Notes under the pieces: model-generated
The model's input: only the letters and a program-made list of their open reading frames with translations
What the model was told of the DNA's origin: nothing
The model's database searches: none
Shown: positions 11,370 to 19,872 of the stretch, piece by piece
How the letters are laid out: every line of letters starts with the position of its first letter
Numbering within the stretch: the first letter of the stretch is position 1
Program-made: the position numbers and the translations under genes
NCBI RefSeq assembly: GCF_026712245.1
Contig: NZ_JAPPUY010000001.1
Span: 248,001 to 312,000, forward strand
Source: Roseateles hydrophilus
Lineage (GTDB): Bacteria; Pseudomonadota; Gammaproteobacteria; Burkholderiales; Burkholderiaceae_C
Length of the DNA: 64,000 nucleotides
Direction of reading: 5' to 3'

Positions 11370-12410
11370 ATGTCCCAGGTTGTTGACCATCTTGCCGAAC
11401 TGACGGGCTTCCGTGACCGCGACGTCATGGACGTCACGCTGGTCATGGCCTTGCGTGATCTGCTGGAGCCCGAGTCGGTTGCCATCTACCGCACGGTGGG
11501 CGAACCCGGCCAGGAGCGCTGGCTGACCCGCGCCCACCTCCGGGCGGGTGATGCCGTGGCCTCGGCCGACCCGCTGTGGGCCAAGCCGGAGGCGCTGCCG
11601 CTGGTGGCCACCCATCCGCTGCGGCTGGAGGCGATGCGCACGCGCAGCGTCACGCAGGTGGTGCAGGGCGGGCAGTGGCTATACCTCTTCCCCATCGCCA
11701 CCGACCGTGATGTGGTCGGGGTCATCGAGATCCTGTCCACGCGCCGCCTGGGCACAGGTTCGCAGCGCATGGTCAGCAGCGTGCTGCGGATCTATCACAA
11801 CTTCCAGGGGCTGCTGGACTACTCCGAGCGTGACACGCTCACGGGCCTGCTCAACCGCAAGACCTTTGACGAGAGCTTCCTGAAGGTCCTGTCCGAGATT
11901 CCGGCCCGGCCGTCGGCCGAGCATGAAGCGGAGGACCGTCGCCACGATCCGGCGACGCCGCACTATGTGCTGGGTGTCATCGACATCGACCACTTCAAGT
12001 CTGTCAACGACCGCTTCGGCCACCTCATCGGTGATGAGGTGCTGCTGCTGCTGTCGCGGCTGATGCGCGGCTCGTTCCGCTTCCACGACCTGCTCTACCG
12101 CTTCGGCGGCGAGGAGTTCGTCGTGCTGATGCGCTGTGACGAGGAAATCCACGCGGGCGAGGCGTTCGAGCGCCTGCGTGTCAACACCGAGCGCTATGTG
12201 TTCCCGCAGGTCGGGCGCATTACGGTCAGCATCGGCTTCACGGAGGTGCGCGCGGGGGATGCCCCGGCCGCGGCCTTCGAGCGGGCCGACAAGGCGGTCT
12301 ACCACGCCAAGGGCCACGGCCGTAACCAGGTGCACAACTACGCGGCACTGGTGGCCAGCGGCGTCATCGTCGAAGCCGCGCAGCAGAGCAGCGACGTCGA
12401 GCTGTTCTGA
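11370..12410 (+). CDS. GAF-like/GGDEF diguanylate cyclase
   Basis: A 346-residue cytosolic protein starting four bases after chpA. Residues 1-155 look like a GAF-type sensory domain (VAIYRTVGEPG, then LYLFPIATDRDVVGVIEI). Residues 165-335 form a GGDEF domain with GGEEF at 246-250, metal-binding DIDHFKSVNDRFGH, and an RFHD inhibitory site exactly five residues before GGEEF. It should therefore make cyclic di-GMP from GTP and be product-inhibited. No membrane segment is visible. Co-transcription with the pilus chemosensory genes suggests it links pilus signalling to c-di-GMP, which is inference. The GAF ligand is unknown. Confidence 0.9.
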   Translation: MSQVVDHLAELTGFRDRDVMDVTLVMALRDLLEPESVAIYRTVGEPGQERWLTRAHLRAGDAVASADPLWAKPEALPLVATHPLRLEAMRTRSVTQVVQGGQWLYLFPIATDRDVVGVIEILSTRRLGTGSQRMVSSVLRIYHNFQGLLDYSERDTLTGLLNRKTFDESFLKVLSEIPARPSAEHEAEDRRHDPATPHYVLGVIDIDHFKSVNDRFGHLIGDEVLLLLSRLMRGSFRFHDLLYRFGGEEFVVLMRCDEEIHAGEAFERLRVNTERYVFPQVGRITVSIGFTEVRAGDAPAAAFERADKAVYHAKGHGRNQVHNYAALVASGVIVEAAQQSSDVELF

Positions 12411-12448
12411 GCGGCCCGGTCGCACGCGGGAGCCCGCGGCGACGGGCG

Positions 12449-13882
12449 TCAGATCTTGCGGCTCTTCACCACGCTGTAGCGGGCCAGCGTGCGTTCGCGC
12501 GCTGCGGCGTGGTCCACCACCGGACGCGGGTAGTCCACGTCCTGCATGGCCAGCGGCGCGCGCTCCCAGGGCGCGTGGATGGCCTTGTTGTCCAGCCCGG
12601 CCAGCTCCGGGCAGTAGCGGCGGATGAAGCGGCCCTCGGCATCGAACCTCTCGCTCTGCGAGGTCGGGTTGAAGATGCGGAAGTAGGGCTGTGCGTCGCA
12701 GCCGCTGCTGCTGGCCCACTGCCAGCCGCCGTTGTTGGCGGCGAGGTCGAAGTCCAGCAGCTGCTGCGCAAACCAGGCCTCGCCGCGTCGCCAGTCCAGC
12801 CCCAGGTCCTTGGTCAGGAAGCTGGCCGTCACCATGCGCAGCCGGTTGTGCATGTAGCCGGTCTGGCGCAGCTGGCGCATCGCGGCGTCCACGATGGGGT
12901 AGCCGGTGCGGCCCTCGCACCAGGCCTGGAAGAGCGAGTCAGCCTCGGGGCCGGCGTCCCACGCGATCGCGTCGTATTCGGGGCGGAAGGCCGCGCGCAT
13001 GGCGTGCGGGTGGTGGTGCATGACCTGGTGATAGAAGTCGCGCCAGATCAGCTCGGACAGCCAGACCTCGGCGCCCCGGTCACCGCCCTGCATGCGCTGG
13101 TGGGCGGTGCGTGCGAGCCGCCGGATGGACACCGTGCCGAAGCGCAGGTGCACGCTGAGGTAGCTGGGGCCCTTGACGGCGGGGAAGTCGCGCCGGTCGC
13201 CGTAATCGGTGATGCGGTCCAGGAAGTCGTCCAGCAGCGCCTCGGCGCCACGGCTGCCTTCGCCGACATGGGCGATCAGCCCGGCCGGCTGGAAGCCGAT
13301 GTCCGCGAGCGCCGGCACGCCGGTGGCCAGCGGTGTTGGCGCCAGCGCGTGCGCATGCCGCTCGACCGGGTAGCTGCGCAGGTAGAACTCGTTGACCTTC
13401 TTCAGCCAGGCATTCTTGTAGGGCGTGAACACGCCGTAGGCGCCGCCCGTGGCCGTCAGCACCTCGCGGCGCTCGAAGATGACGTGGTCCTTGAAGGTGT
13501 GCAACGCCGTGCCGCCGGCCTGCAGCAGCTCGGCGACCTGAGCATCGCGCAGCAGGGCCTGGGGCTCGTCGTCGTGGTTGGTGAAGACAGCCTGCACGCC
13601 CAGTGCTGCCGCCAGCTGCGGAATCTCCTGCGCGGCCCAGCCGTGACGCACGATGAGCGCGCCGCCCAGCCGGCGCAGGTCCTCGTCCAGCACGCGCAGC
13701 GCGCCTAGGATGAACTCCACGCGCCGGTCCGCGCGGGGCAGGGCGTCGAGGATGTCCCGGTCCAGCACGAAGACGCCGTACACGCGGCGGGCCTGCGTCA
13801 GGGCTCGGTAGAGCGCGGCGTTGTCGTCGACGCGCAGGTCGCGCCGGAACCAGACCAGGGCGCTTTCAAGAGGGGCATGCAT
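12449..13882 (-). CDS. phrB: Deoxyribodipyrimidine photolyase
   Basis: A 477-residue DNA photolyase that repairs cyclobutane pyrimidine dimers using blue light and reduced FAD. The N-terminal antenna domain begins WFRRDLRVDDNAAL. The FAD/DNA domain carries LSELIWRDFYHQV, EGRTGYPIVDAAMRQL, GYMHNRLRM and NNGGWQWASSSGCDAQPYFRIFNP, all typical of class I CPD photolyases. The length is standard. It converges on the diguanylate cyclase gene, and its ATG is only 14 bases from the divergent yqgE start, so the two promoters must overlap the opposite genes or each other. Confidence 0.95.
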   Translation of the reverse strand: MHAPLESALVWFRRDLRVDDNAALYRALTQARRVYGVFVLDRDILDALPRADRRVEFILGALRVLDEDLRRLGGALIVRHGWAAQEIPQLAAALGVQAVFTNHDDEPQALLRDAQVAELLQAGGTALHTFKDHVIFERREVLTATGGAYGVFTPYKNAWLKKVNEFYLRSYPVERHAHALAPTPLATGVPALADIGFQPAGLIAHVGEGSRGAEALLDDFLDRITDYGDRRDFPAVKGPSYLSVHLRFGTVSIRRLARTAHQRMQGGDRGAEVWLSELIWRDFYHQVMHHHPHAMRAAFRPEYDAIAWDAGPEADSLFQAWCEGRTGYPIVDAAMRQLRQTGYMHNRLRMVTASFLTKDLGLDWRRGEAWFAQQLLDFDLAANNGGWQWASSSGCDAQPYFRIFNPTSQSERFDAEGRFIRRYCPELAGLDNKAIHAPWERAPLAMQDVDYPRPVVDHAAARERTLARYSVVKSRKI

Positions 13883-13896
13883 ACCCGCAGAATAAA

Positions 13897-14484
13897 ATGA
13901 CTCCCATGCCTGCCGAACGGATCGTCCTGACCAACCAGTTCCTCATCGCCATGCCTGGCATGGCCGACGAGGCTTTTGCCGGCACGGTGATCTACCTGTG
14001 CGAGCACAACGACAACGGCGCGCTCGGCCTGGTGGTCAACAAGCCCACCGAGCTGACGCTGGGCTCGCTGTTCGAGAAGGTGGAGCTCAGCCCGCCCGCC
14101 GAGCCGCTGGCCGAGACGCCGGTCTACTACGGCGGCCCGGTGCAGACGGACCGTGGCTTCGTGCTGCACGAGCCGCTGGACGAGCAGGGCGGCCACTACA
14201 ACGCCACGCTGGCCGTGCCCGGCGGCCTGGAGATGACCACCAGCCGCGATGTGCTGGAGGCGCTGTCCAACGGCGCCGGCCCCAAGAAGCTGCTCGTCAC
14301 GCTGGGCTACAGCGGCTGGGCCGCCGGCCAGCTGGAGGAGGAGATCGGCCGCAACGGCTGGCTCACGGTGGACGCCGCGCCGGAGGTCATCTTCGACACG
14401 CCGGTGGAGCAGCGCTACGAGCGCGCGCTGGCACTGCTGGGCGTGGATCCGCGCATGCTCAGCGCGGACGCGGGCCACGCCTGA
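13897..14484 (+). CDS. yqgE: YqgE/AlgH family protein (DUF179)
   Basis: A 195-residue soluble protein of the UPF0301 family; its molecular role is not settled. Family signatures present are NQFLIAMPGMADEAFAGTVIYLCEHNDNGALGLVVNKP, the YYGGPVQTDRGFVLH block and GYSGWAAGQLEEEI. The first ATG (13897) overlaps an A/T-rich stretch that might instead be a -10 element, in which case Met at 13906 (MPAERIV) would be the start. The homologue in E. coli begins close to the FLIAMP motif. It overlaps ruvX by ATGA-type coupling, an arrangement conserved in many proteobacteria. Confidence 0.9.
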   Translation: MTPMPAERIVLTNQFLIAMPGMADEAFAGTVIYLCEHNDNGALGLVVNKPTELTLGSLFEKVELSPPAEPLAETPVYYGGPVQTDRGFVLHEPLDEQGGHYNATLAVPGGLEMTTSRDVLEALSNGAGPKKLLVTLGYSGWAAGQLEEEIGRNGWLTVDAAPEVIFDTPVEQRYERALALLGVDPRMLSADAGHA

Positions 14485-14882
14485 TGAAGCGCGACGCTGC
14501 CGCGGCGACGCTTCAGTCCTTCCTGGCTTTTGATTTCGGCACCCGCCGCATCGGCGTGGCCAGTGGCACGCGCCTGCTTGGCGCGGCGGAGCCGCGTGGC
14601 ACGCTCAAGAGCGGCGACTTCGACGCCATTGCCGCCCTCATCAAGAGCTGGCAGCCCGACGCCCTCGTCATCGGCGTGCCGCGCCACCCCGACGGAGCAC
14701 CGCACGAGATGACGACCAAGGCGCAGAACTTCGGCCGCCGCCTGTCGGGGCGCTACCACCTGCCGGTCTTCGAGGTGGACGAGCGCTACACCAGCGTCGA
14801 GGCTGAAGCCGAAGGCGCACACGACGTGGACGCCGCCGCCGCCGCCCTGATCCTCGAACAATTTTTCAGAGAACATCCATGA
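14484..14882 (+). CDS. ruvX: Pre-16S rRNA nuclease / Holliday junction resolvase-like RuvX
   Basis: A 132-residue RNase H-fold protein of the YqgF family. YqgF in E. coli processes the 5' end of 16S rRNA precursor. The catalytic acid D22 lies in FLAFDFGTRRIGVASG; further motifs are LVIGVPRHPDG, FGRRLSG and the DERYTSVEAE block, then the acid in HDVDAAAAALILEQF. The start ATG shares its A with the yqgE stop and the stop overlaps the pyrR start, so three genes are chained by overlaps. Length is slightly below the E. coli protein. Confidence 0.92.
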   Translation: MKRDAAAATLQSFLAFDFGTRRIGVASGTRLLGAAEPRGTLKSGDFDAIAALIKSWQPDALVIGVPRHPDGAPHEMTTKAQNFGRRLSGRYHLPVFEVDERYTSVEAEAEGAHDVDAAAAALILEQFFREHP

Positions 14883-15364
14883 GCGACCTCAAGCTGGATG
14901 CCGAGGCCCTGTACCTCGAGCTCAAGAAGGGTGTGCAGCGACTGCTGACCGCCGACACCGCCCTGGTGGGCATCTGGAGCGGCGGCGCCTGGCTGGCCGA
15001 ACGGCTGGCGGCCGAGCTCGACGTGGCGGCCGGCACCATCTCCAGCGCCATGCACCGCGACGACTTCGGCTCGCGCGGCCTGGCCAAGGCCGACCACACC
15101 AAGCTGCCCTTCGACGTCAACGGCCGGCACATCGTGCTCATCGACGATGTGCTCTACACCGGTCGCACGACGCGCGCCGTCATCAACGAGCTGTTCGACT
15201 TCGGCCGCCCGGCGAATGTGCAGCTTGCGGTGCTGGTGGATCGTGGTGGCCGCGAGTTGCCCATCGAGCCAGCGTTCTCGGCCGCGCGCGTGACGCTTGA
15301 CCGGGCGCAACAACTGCGCCTGGCCCGCGGCGAAGATGGCCGCTTCAGCTTCGAGGTGAAGTGA
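14879..15364 (+). CDS. pyrR: PyrR bifunctional protein / uracil phosphoribosyltransferase family
   Basis: A 161-residue type I phosphoribosyltransferase. The PRPP loop is clear as [20 protein letters not shown], preceded by the flexible-loop segment [23 protein letters not shown]. In Bacillus PyrR binds pyr mRNA and also has uracil phosphoribosyltransferase activity. In betaproteobacteria the RNA-binding role is not established, so only the enzyme fold is certain. It precedes pyrB, separated by a 106-base region with strong inverted repeats that could be a target, but this is untested. Confidence 0.88.
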   Translation: MSDLKLDAEALYLELKKGVQRLLTADTALVGIWSGGAWLAERLAAELDVAAGTISSAMHRDDFGSRGLAKADHTKLPFDVNGRHIVLIDDVLYTGRTTRAVINELFDFGRPANVQLAVLVDRGGRELPIEPAFSAARVTLDRAQQLRLARGEDGRFSFEVK

Positions 15365-15390
15365 TGGCCCCGATGTTCACTTCGTTCATT

Positions 15391-15454
15391 GCCCCCCAAG
15401 GGGGCGTCGGCCTCCAAGGTTCCCCAGGGAGCCTCTTCGAGTCCCTTGGCGGCC
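15391..15454 (+). repeat. Inverted-repeat element between pyrR and pyrB
   Basis: Two palindromes lie back to back. The first is GCCCCCCAAGGGGGC at 15391-15405. The second pairs GGCCTCCAAGG (15409-15419) with CCTTGGCGGCC (15444-15454), 11 positions with one mismatch, enclosing a 24-base loop. No U-run follows, so it is not a standard terminator. It could be a dispersed intergenic palindrome of the Burkholderiales type or a structured pyrB leader. No second copy was recognised in this window. Confidence 0.55.
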
Positions 15455-15470
15455 CTGCGGGAGTCCGGTG

Positions 15471-16433
15471 ATGCTCAGCAAACGCAACCCTCAACTCAAC
15501 AAGCACGGCGAGCTCATCCACCTGCTGTCCATCGAAGGCCTGCCGCGCGCGGTCGTCGAGCAGATCCTGGACACCGCCGGCAGCTTCCTGTCCGTCAACG
15601 ACCGCGAGGTCAAGAAGGTGCCGCTGCTGCGCGGCAAGTCGGTGTTCAACCTGTTCTTCGAGAACAGCACGCGCACCCGCACCACCTTCGAGATCGCGGC
15701 CAAGCGCCTGTCCGCCGACGTGATCAACCTGGACATCGCGCGCAGCTCCACCGCCAAGGGCGAGACGCTGCTGGACACGGTGGCCAACCTCAGCGCGATG
15801 CACGCCGACATGTTCGTCGTGCGCCACAGCGAGAGCGGCGCGCCGCACCTGATCGCCCAGCACTGCGCGCCGCACGTGCACGTCGTGAATGCCGGCGACG
15901 GCCGCCATGCGCACCCGACGCAGGGCCTGCTGGACATGTACACGATCCGGCACTTCAAGAAGGACTTCCGCAACCTGACGGTGGCGATCGTCGGCGACAT
16001 CGTGCACTCGCGCGTGGCTCGCTCCGACATCCATGCGCTGAACATCCTGGGCGTGCCCGAGATCCGCGCGGTGGGCCCCAAGACGCTGGTGCCGGGCGAC
16101 CTGCGCGACATGGGCGTGCGCGTCTGCCACGACATGGCCGAGGGCGTGAAGGACGCCGACGTCATCATCATGCTGCGCCTGCAGAACGAGCGCATGAACG
16201 GCGGCATGCTGCCCAGCAGCGGCGAGTTCTTCAAGCACTTCGGCCTGACGCCGGACAAGCTGGCGCTGGCCAAGCCTGACGCCATCGTCATGCACCCGGG
16301 GCCCATCAACCGCGGCGTGGAAATCGCGTCCGAGGTGGCGGACGGCAAGAGCAGCGTCATCCTGCCGCAGGTCACCTTCGGCATCGCGGTGCGCATGGCC
16401 GTCATGGCCATCCTGGCTGGCAACGAGGCATGA
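15471..16433 (+). CDS. pyrB: Aspartate carbamoyltransferase catalytic subunit
   Basis: A 320-residue cytosolic enzyme condensing carbamoyl phosphate and aspartate, the second step of pyrimidine synthesis. It has the carbamoyl-phosphate motif [12 protein letters not shown], the partner-subunit loop [12 protein letters not shown], the [11 protein letters not shown] block and the C-terminal [12 protein letters not shown] segment. The ATG at 15471 is directly preceded by an in-frame GTG (15468), so the start may be one codon longer. Its last codons overlap the next gene, a catalytically defective dihydroorotase homologue, as in Pseudomonas-type pyrBC' operons where the two proteins form one complex. 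Confidence 0.95.
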   Translation: MLSKRNPQLNKHGELIHLLSIEGLPRAVVEQILDTAGSFLSVNDREVKKVPLLRGKSVFNLFFENSTRTRTTFEIAAKRLSADVINLDIARSSTAKGETLLDTVANLSAMHADMFVVRHSESGAPHLIAQHCAPHVHVVNAGDGRHAHPTQGLLDMYTIRHFKKDFRNLTVAIVGDIVHSRVARSDIHALNILGVPEIRAVGPKTLVPGDLRDMGVRVCHDMAEGVKDADVIIMLRLQNERMNGGMLPSSGEFFKHFGLTPDKLALAKPDAIVMHPGPINRGVEIASEVADGKSSVILPQVTFGIAVRMAVMAILAGNEA

Positions 16434-17740
16434 GCATGAAGATCCTGATCAAGAACGGTCGCCTGGTCGATCCGGCCTCCAACCTCGACCGCATCGGCGA
16501 CGTCGCCATCGCCAACGGCCGCATCGTCAAGCTGGGCGACGTGGGCGAGTTCGCTGCTGACCGGACCATCGACGCCACCGGCCTCATCGTGGCGCCTGGC
16601 CTCGTGGATCTGTGCGCCCGCCTGCGCGAGCCCGGTCACGAGCACGAGGGCCTGCTGGAAAGCGAACTGGCGGCGGCAGCGGCCGGCGGCGTGACCAGCC
16701 TGGTCTGCCCGCCCGACACCGACCCCGTGCTGGACGAGCCCGGCCTGGTGGAGATGCTGAAGTTCCGTGCCCGCAAGCTGAGCCGCTGCCGGCTGTTCCC
16801 GCTGGGCGCTCTGACGCGCGCGCTGGAGGGCAAGGCGCTCACCGAGATGGCCGAGCTGACCGAGGCCGGCTGCATCGGCTTCTCGCAGGCCGAGGTGCCC
16901 ATCAAAGACACCGTCGTGCTCAGCCGTGCGCTGCAGTACGCGGCCACCTACGGCTACACCGTCTGGCTGCGTCCGCAGGACGCCTACCTCGGCGGCGGCG
17001 TGGCTGCCAGCGGCTCGGTGGCCACGCGGCTGGGCCTGTCCGGCGTGCCGGTCAGCGCCGAGACGATTGCGCTGCACACGATGTTCGAGCTGGTGCGCGC
17101 GACCGGTGCCCGCGTGCACATCTGCCGCCTCAGCAGCGCCGCCGGTGTTGAACTGGTGCGTGCCGCCAAGAAGGAAGGCCTGCCCGTCACGGCCGACGTG
17201 TCCATCAATTCGTTGCACCTCAGCGACGTGGACATCGGCTTTTTCGACTCCGCCATGCGCCTGACGCCGCCGCTGCGCCAGGGCCGCGACCGCGATGCGC
17301 TGCGCGCCGGCCTCGCCGACGGCACCATCGATGCGCTCGTGTCCGACCACATGCCCGTGACCACCGACGAGAAGGCCGTGCCCTTCGCCGAGGCCACGCC
17401 GGGCGCCACGGGTCTGGAGCTGCTGCTGAGCCTGGCGCTGCGCTGGGCTCGCGACGCCGACCTGCCACTGCAGCGTGCGCTGGCCGTCGTGACCGCCGAG
17501 CCGGTGCGTGTGATGGGTGGCGCCTTGGGCTCGCTGGCGGCCAGCGCCGGCCGTCTGGTGGAAGGCGGCGTGGCCGACGTCTGCGTGTTTGACGCCGCTG
17601 CCAGCTGGGCCGTCACGCCGGAGCAGCTCGCCAGCCAGGGCAAGCACACGCCGTTCGCGTTCGAGCGCACCGGTTTCGAGCTGCCGGCGCGCGTGCGTTG
17701 CACGCTGGTGGCCGGGCACGTGGCCTTCGAAGCCGCATGA
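16430..17740 (+). CDS. pyrC': Dihydroorotase-like, probably non-catalytic PyrC' (PyrX)
   Basis: A 436-residue amidohydrolase-fold protein overlapping pyrB by four bases. Overall likeness to type I dihydroorotases is clear (PGLVDL...[24 protein letters not shown]). However, the metal ligands are gone: the HxH pair after PGLVD is replaced by C-A-R, the usual HCED reads RPQD, and the HLS/HVS histidine reads RLS. The Asp of the last motif remains (DHMPV). Such proteins in Pseudomonas are inactive and serve as structural partners of aspartate carbamoyltransferase. An active pyrC should exist elsewhere. It is coupled to plsC downstream. Confidence 0.85.
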   Translation: MSMKILIKNGRLVDPASNLDRIGDVAIANGRIVKLGDVGEFAADRTIDATGLIVAPGLVDLCARLREPGHEHEGLLESELAAAAAGGVTSLVCPPDTDPVLDEPGLVEMLKFRARKLSRCRLFPLGALTRALEGKALTEMAELTEAGCIGFSQAEVPIKDTVVLSRALQYAATYGYTVWLRPQDAYLGGGVAASGSVATRLGLSGVPVSAETIALHTMFELVRATGARVHICRLSSAAGVELVRAAKKEGLPVTADVSINSLHLSDVDIGFFDSAMRLTPPLRQGRDRDALRAGLADGTIDALVSDHMPVTTDEKAVPFAEATPGATGLELLLSLALRWARDADLPLQRALAVVTAEPVRVMGGALGSLAASAGRLVEGGVADVCVFDAAASWAVTPEQLASQGKHTPFAFERTGFELPARVRCTLVAGHVAFEAA

Positions 17741-18465
17741 GTTCGCTCGTCGCCGCCGCGCGCCTCGCGCGGTTGGTGCCGCATGTGCTGCATGGGCTGT
17801 GGCTGGTCAAGCGCCGCTTCGAGCTGCTGTCCGCCGTCGAGCGGCATCAGCTCATCCAGTGGTGGTCGCTGAAAACACTGCGCATCCTGGGCATCGCGCT
17901 GAAGGTCGAGGGTCAGGCCTTGCCGACGGGCCATCTGCTCGTGGCCAACCATGTGTCGTGGCTGGACATCGCCGCCGTGCATGCGGTGCTGCCACAGGCG
18001 CGTTTCGTGTCCAAGGCCGACGTGCGGCACTGGCCGCTGGTCGGCGCGCTGGTGGAGGGCGCGGGCACGCTGTTCATCGAGCGCGAGAGCAAGCGCGACG
18101 CGTTGCGGGTCGTGCACCAGGCCGCGGCGGCCTTGCAGGCGGGCGATTGCGTGGCCTTCTTCCCGGAAGGCACGACCGGCCCCGGCCCCGAGTTGCTGCC
18201 TTTCCATGCCAACCTGCTGCAGGCGGCGGTGTCGGCGCAGGCGCCGGTGCTGCCGGTGGTGCTGCGCTGGCATGCGCCGGGTGAGCGCTTTGCCGTGTCG
18301 GCGCGCTTCATCGGCGAAACGACGCTGGCGCAGAGCCTGTGGGCCATCGCCTCGGCGCGTGGCCTGGGCATCGAGGTGCAGATCCTGCCCAGCGTGGAAG
18401 TCGCCGGTCAGGATCGCCGCGCGCTGGCCGAGGCGCTGCGCGGCGTGATCAGCGAGCGGCTCTAA
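17737..18465 (+). CDS. plsC: 1-acyl-sn-glycerol-3-phosphate acyltransferase
   Basis: A 242-residue membrane-associated acyltransferase that makes phosphatidic acid from lysophosphatidic acid. Motif I is NHVSWLD (the HX4D catalytic dyad), motif III is FFPEGTTGPG, and a later VLPVVLRW segment matches the family. A hydrophobic N-terminal segment probably anchors it to the inner membrane. The ATG overlaps the stop of the pyrC-like gene. The 3' end overlaps the convergent hydroxypyruvate isomerase gene by 17 bases. It could act on ornithine lipids instead; the sequence does not decide. Confidence 0.88.
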   Translation: MSSLVAAARLARLVPHVLHGLWLVKRRFELLSAVERHQLIQWWSLKTLRILGIALKVEGQALPTGHLLVANHVSWLDIAAVHAVLPQARFVSKADVRHWPLVGALVEGAGTLFIERESKRDALRVVHQAAAALQAGDCVAFFPEGTTGPGPELLPFHANLLQAAVSAQAPVLPVVLRWHAPGERFAVSARFIGETTLAQSLWAIASARGLGIEVQILPSVEVAGQDRRALAEALRGVISERL

Positions 18466-19207
18466 GCCAGCCCAGGCCGGCCGATGTGCTGGCACGTGGC
18501 CGGTATTCCAGTCCGACGGCGCCGGGCCAGCCGCGCGTCTCCAGCAACTCCAGATCGGCTGCGTACTCGCCGGCAGCCGGCTCGTGACGGCCGGCCACGC
18601 CGGCCACCTGCACATGGCCCAGCACGCCCAGGTCCAGCGCGCGGGCCAGGTGGCTTGCCGACTCGCCCTCAGCGATGCGGCAGTGGTAGAGGTCCAGCTG
18701 CAGTTGCACGCGCGGAGAGCCCAATTCGGCCAGCAGCGCCAGCGCCTGCGCCTGGCGGTGCAGGAAGTAGCCCGGCATGTCGCGCCGGTTGATGGGCTCT
18801 ACGACCAGCGGCAGCGTCGACTGCTCCGCAGCCCAGCGCAGGTTGGCCAGCCAGGTGGCGCGCGTGTCGGCGCCGTCGTCGGCGAGGCCTGACAGCAGAT
18901 GCAGGCGCGCGGCACCCAGCCGCGTGGCGAGGTCCAGCCCGCGCAGCGTCGTGTCGCGGAACGCGGCTTCGCGGCCGGGCAGGGCGGCAAACCCGCGGTC
19001 ACCAGCGGCCCAGTCGCCGGCCGGCGCGTTGATGAGCACGACGTGCAGGCCTTCGAGTGCCGCCTTCAGCGCTGTGGTGTCGTGCAGGTGCGGCTGCTGC
19101 AGCTCGACGGTGCTGAAGCCGTCGGCGCGGGCGGCTGCGGGCCGGTCCAGGTAGGCATGCTCCGCGTACAGCCAGTCGAGGTTGGCCGCGAAACGCGGCG
19201 ATATCAC
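18449..19207 (-). CDS. hyi: Hydroxypyruvate isomerase family protein
   Basis: A 252-residue TIM-barrel sugar isomerase. Hyi interconverts hydroxypyruvate and tartronate semialdehyde. Family landmarks are the start (V/M)ISPRFAANLDWLY, the metal ligands in VVEPINRRDMPGYFL (Glu) and LQLDLYHCRIAEG (Asp, His), a HVQVAGVAGRHEP block, and the closing VGLEYRPRASTSAGLGWL. The start is GTG at 19207, overlapping the stop of the DUF4254 gene by four bases, so they are translationally coupled. The related OtnI 2-oxo-tetronate isomerases look similar, and no glyoxylate-pathway neighbours are present to separate the two. Confidence 0.85.
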   Translation of the reverse strand: MISPRFAANLDWLYAEHAYLDRPAAARADGFSTVELQQPHLHDTTALKAALEGLHVVLINAPAGDWAAGDRGFAALPGREAAFRDTTLRGLDLATRLGAARLHLLSGLADDGADTRATWLANLRWAAEQSTLPLVVEPINRRDMPGYFLHRQAQALALLAELGSPRVQLQLDLYHCRIAEGESASHLARALDLGVLGHVQVAGVAGRHEPAAGEYAADLELLETRGWPGAVGLEYRPRASTSAGLGWLRAAR

Positions 19208-19827
19208 TTGCGCTCCGCCACCAGCGCCGGGTTCAGCCGCGGGTCGTTGTACATCTTGAATTGGCGGTAGACCTTGAAGTAGGCCCGGCCGGCGCGGGCG
19301 TCGGCCAGCAGCTCGTCGTAGCAGGCGCCCAGGTCGGCGCGCTGCTGGATGAGGCGCTGCAGACGCTCGCCGCAGGCCTGGCGGTGCGCGTCGTCGACGT
19401 CGCTGCGCTGCGTCTGCTCGCGCATCGCGGCGATCTTCAGGCCCAGGATGGAGATGCGGTCCAGCATGGAGCCGGCCGTCTCGCTGTTCAGCCGCGCGCC
19501 GGCCGCGACGGTGGACACCGGCAGCGCGCTGCCGATGGTGGCCGGGTCCACCAGGCCCAGCGCCGACAGCAGGAACTCGTCGATGCGCTCGATGGCGTCG
19601 TTGCGGGCCTGGTTGTGGCGGTCGATGGCGCGCTTGTTGGCGACGATCTCCGCATCGGCGGCCAGCGTGCGGCGGGCCAGGTCTTCCTGGGCCCACAGGC
19701 TGCGGTTGTGGAAATGGTTGACGGCGATCCAGCCGGTGACGTCGTTCGCCTCGGCGGACACAGGGGCCGAGGCCAGCGCCGCGTCGTGGGCGGCGATCAC
19801 ATCGGCAGAGGAAGGCAGGCTGTTCAT
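19204..19827 (-). CDS. DUF4254 domain protein
   Basis: A 207-residue predicted soluble, mostly helical protein of unknown function. Recognisable family features are ITGWIAVNHFHNRSLWAQEDLARR-like text early on, the ANKRAIDRHNQARNDAIERID helix and a C-terminal YFKVYRQFKMYNDPRLNP segment. No signal peptide or membrane helix is visible. It lies 45 bases from, and divergent to, a GT9 glycosyltransferase; DUF4254 genes are often found beside lipopolysaccharide or glycosyltransferase genes. It is coupled downstream to hyi. I do not assign a function. Confidence 0.75.
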   Translation of the reverse strand: MNSLPSSADVIAAHDAALASAPVSAEANDVTGWIAVNHFHNRSLWAQEDLARRTLAADAEIVANKRAIDRHNQARNDAIERIDEFLLSALGLVDPATIGSALPVSTVAAGARLNSETAGSMLDRISILGLKIAAMREQTQRSDVDDAHRQACGERLQRLIQQRADLGACYDELLADARAGRAYFKVYRQFKMYNDPRLNPALVAERK

Positions 19828-19872
19828 GAGGATGCGCTGGCAGAATCCCGCGCCACTTTGCAAGAGCCCCGG

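Noticed and set aside
3009-11485. Very long open frames on the minus strand opposite pilJ and chpA (779 and 1937 codons)
   Set aside because: They are antisense shadows of high-GC coding sequence. Their translations are low-complexity, rich in Gly/His/Gln/Arg/Leu, and match no family, while the plus strand holds complete recognisable domains.
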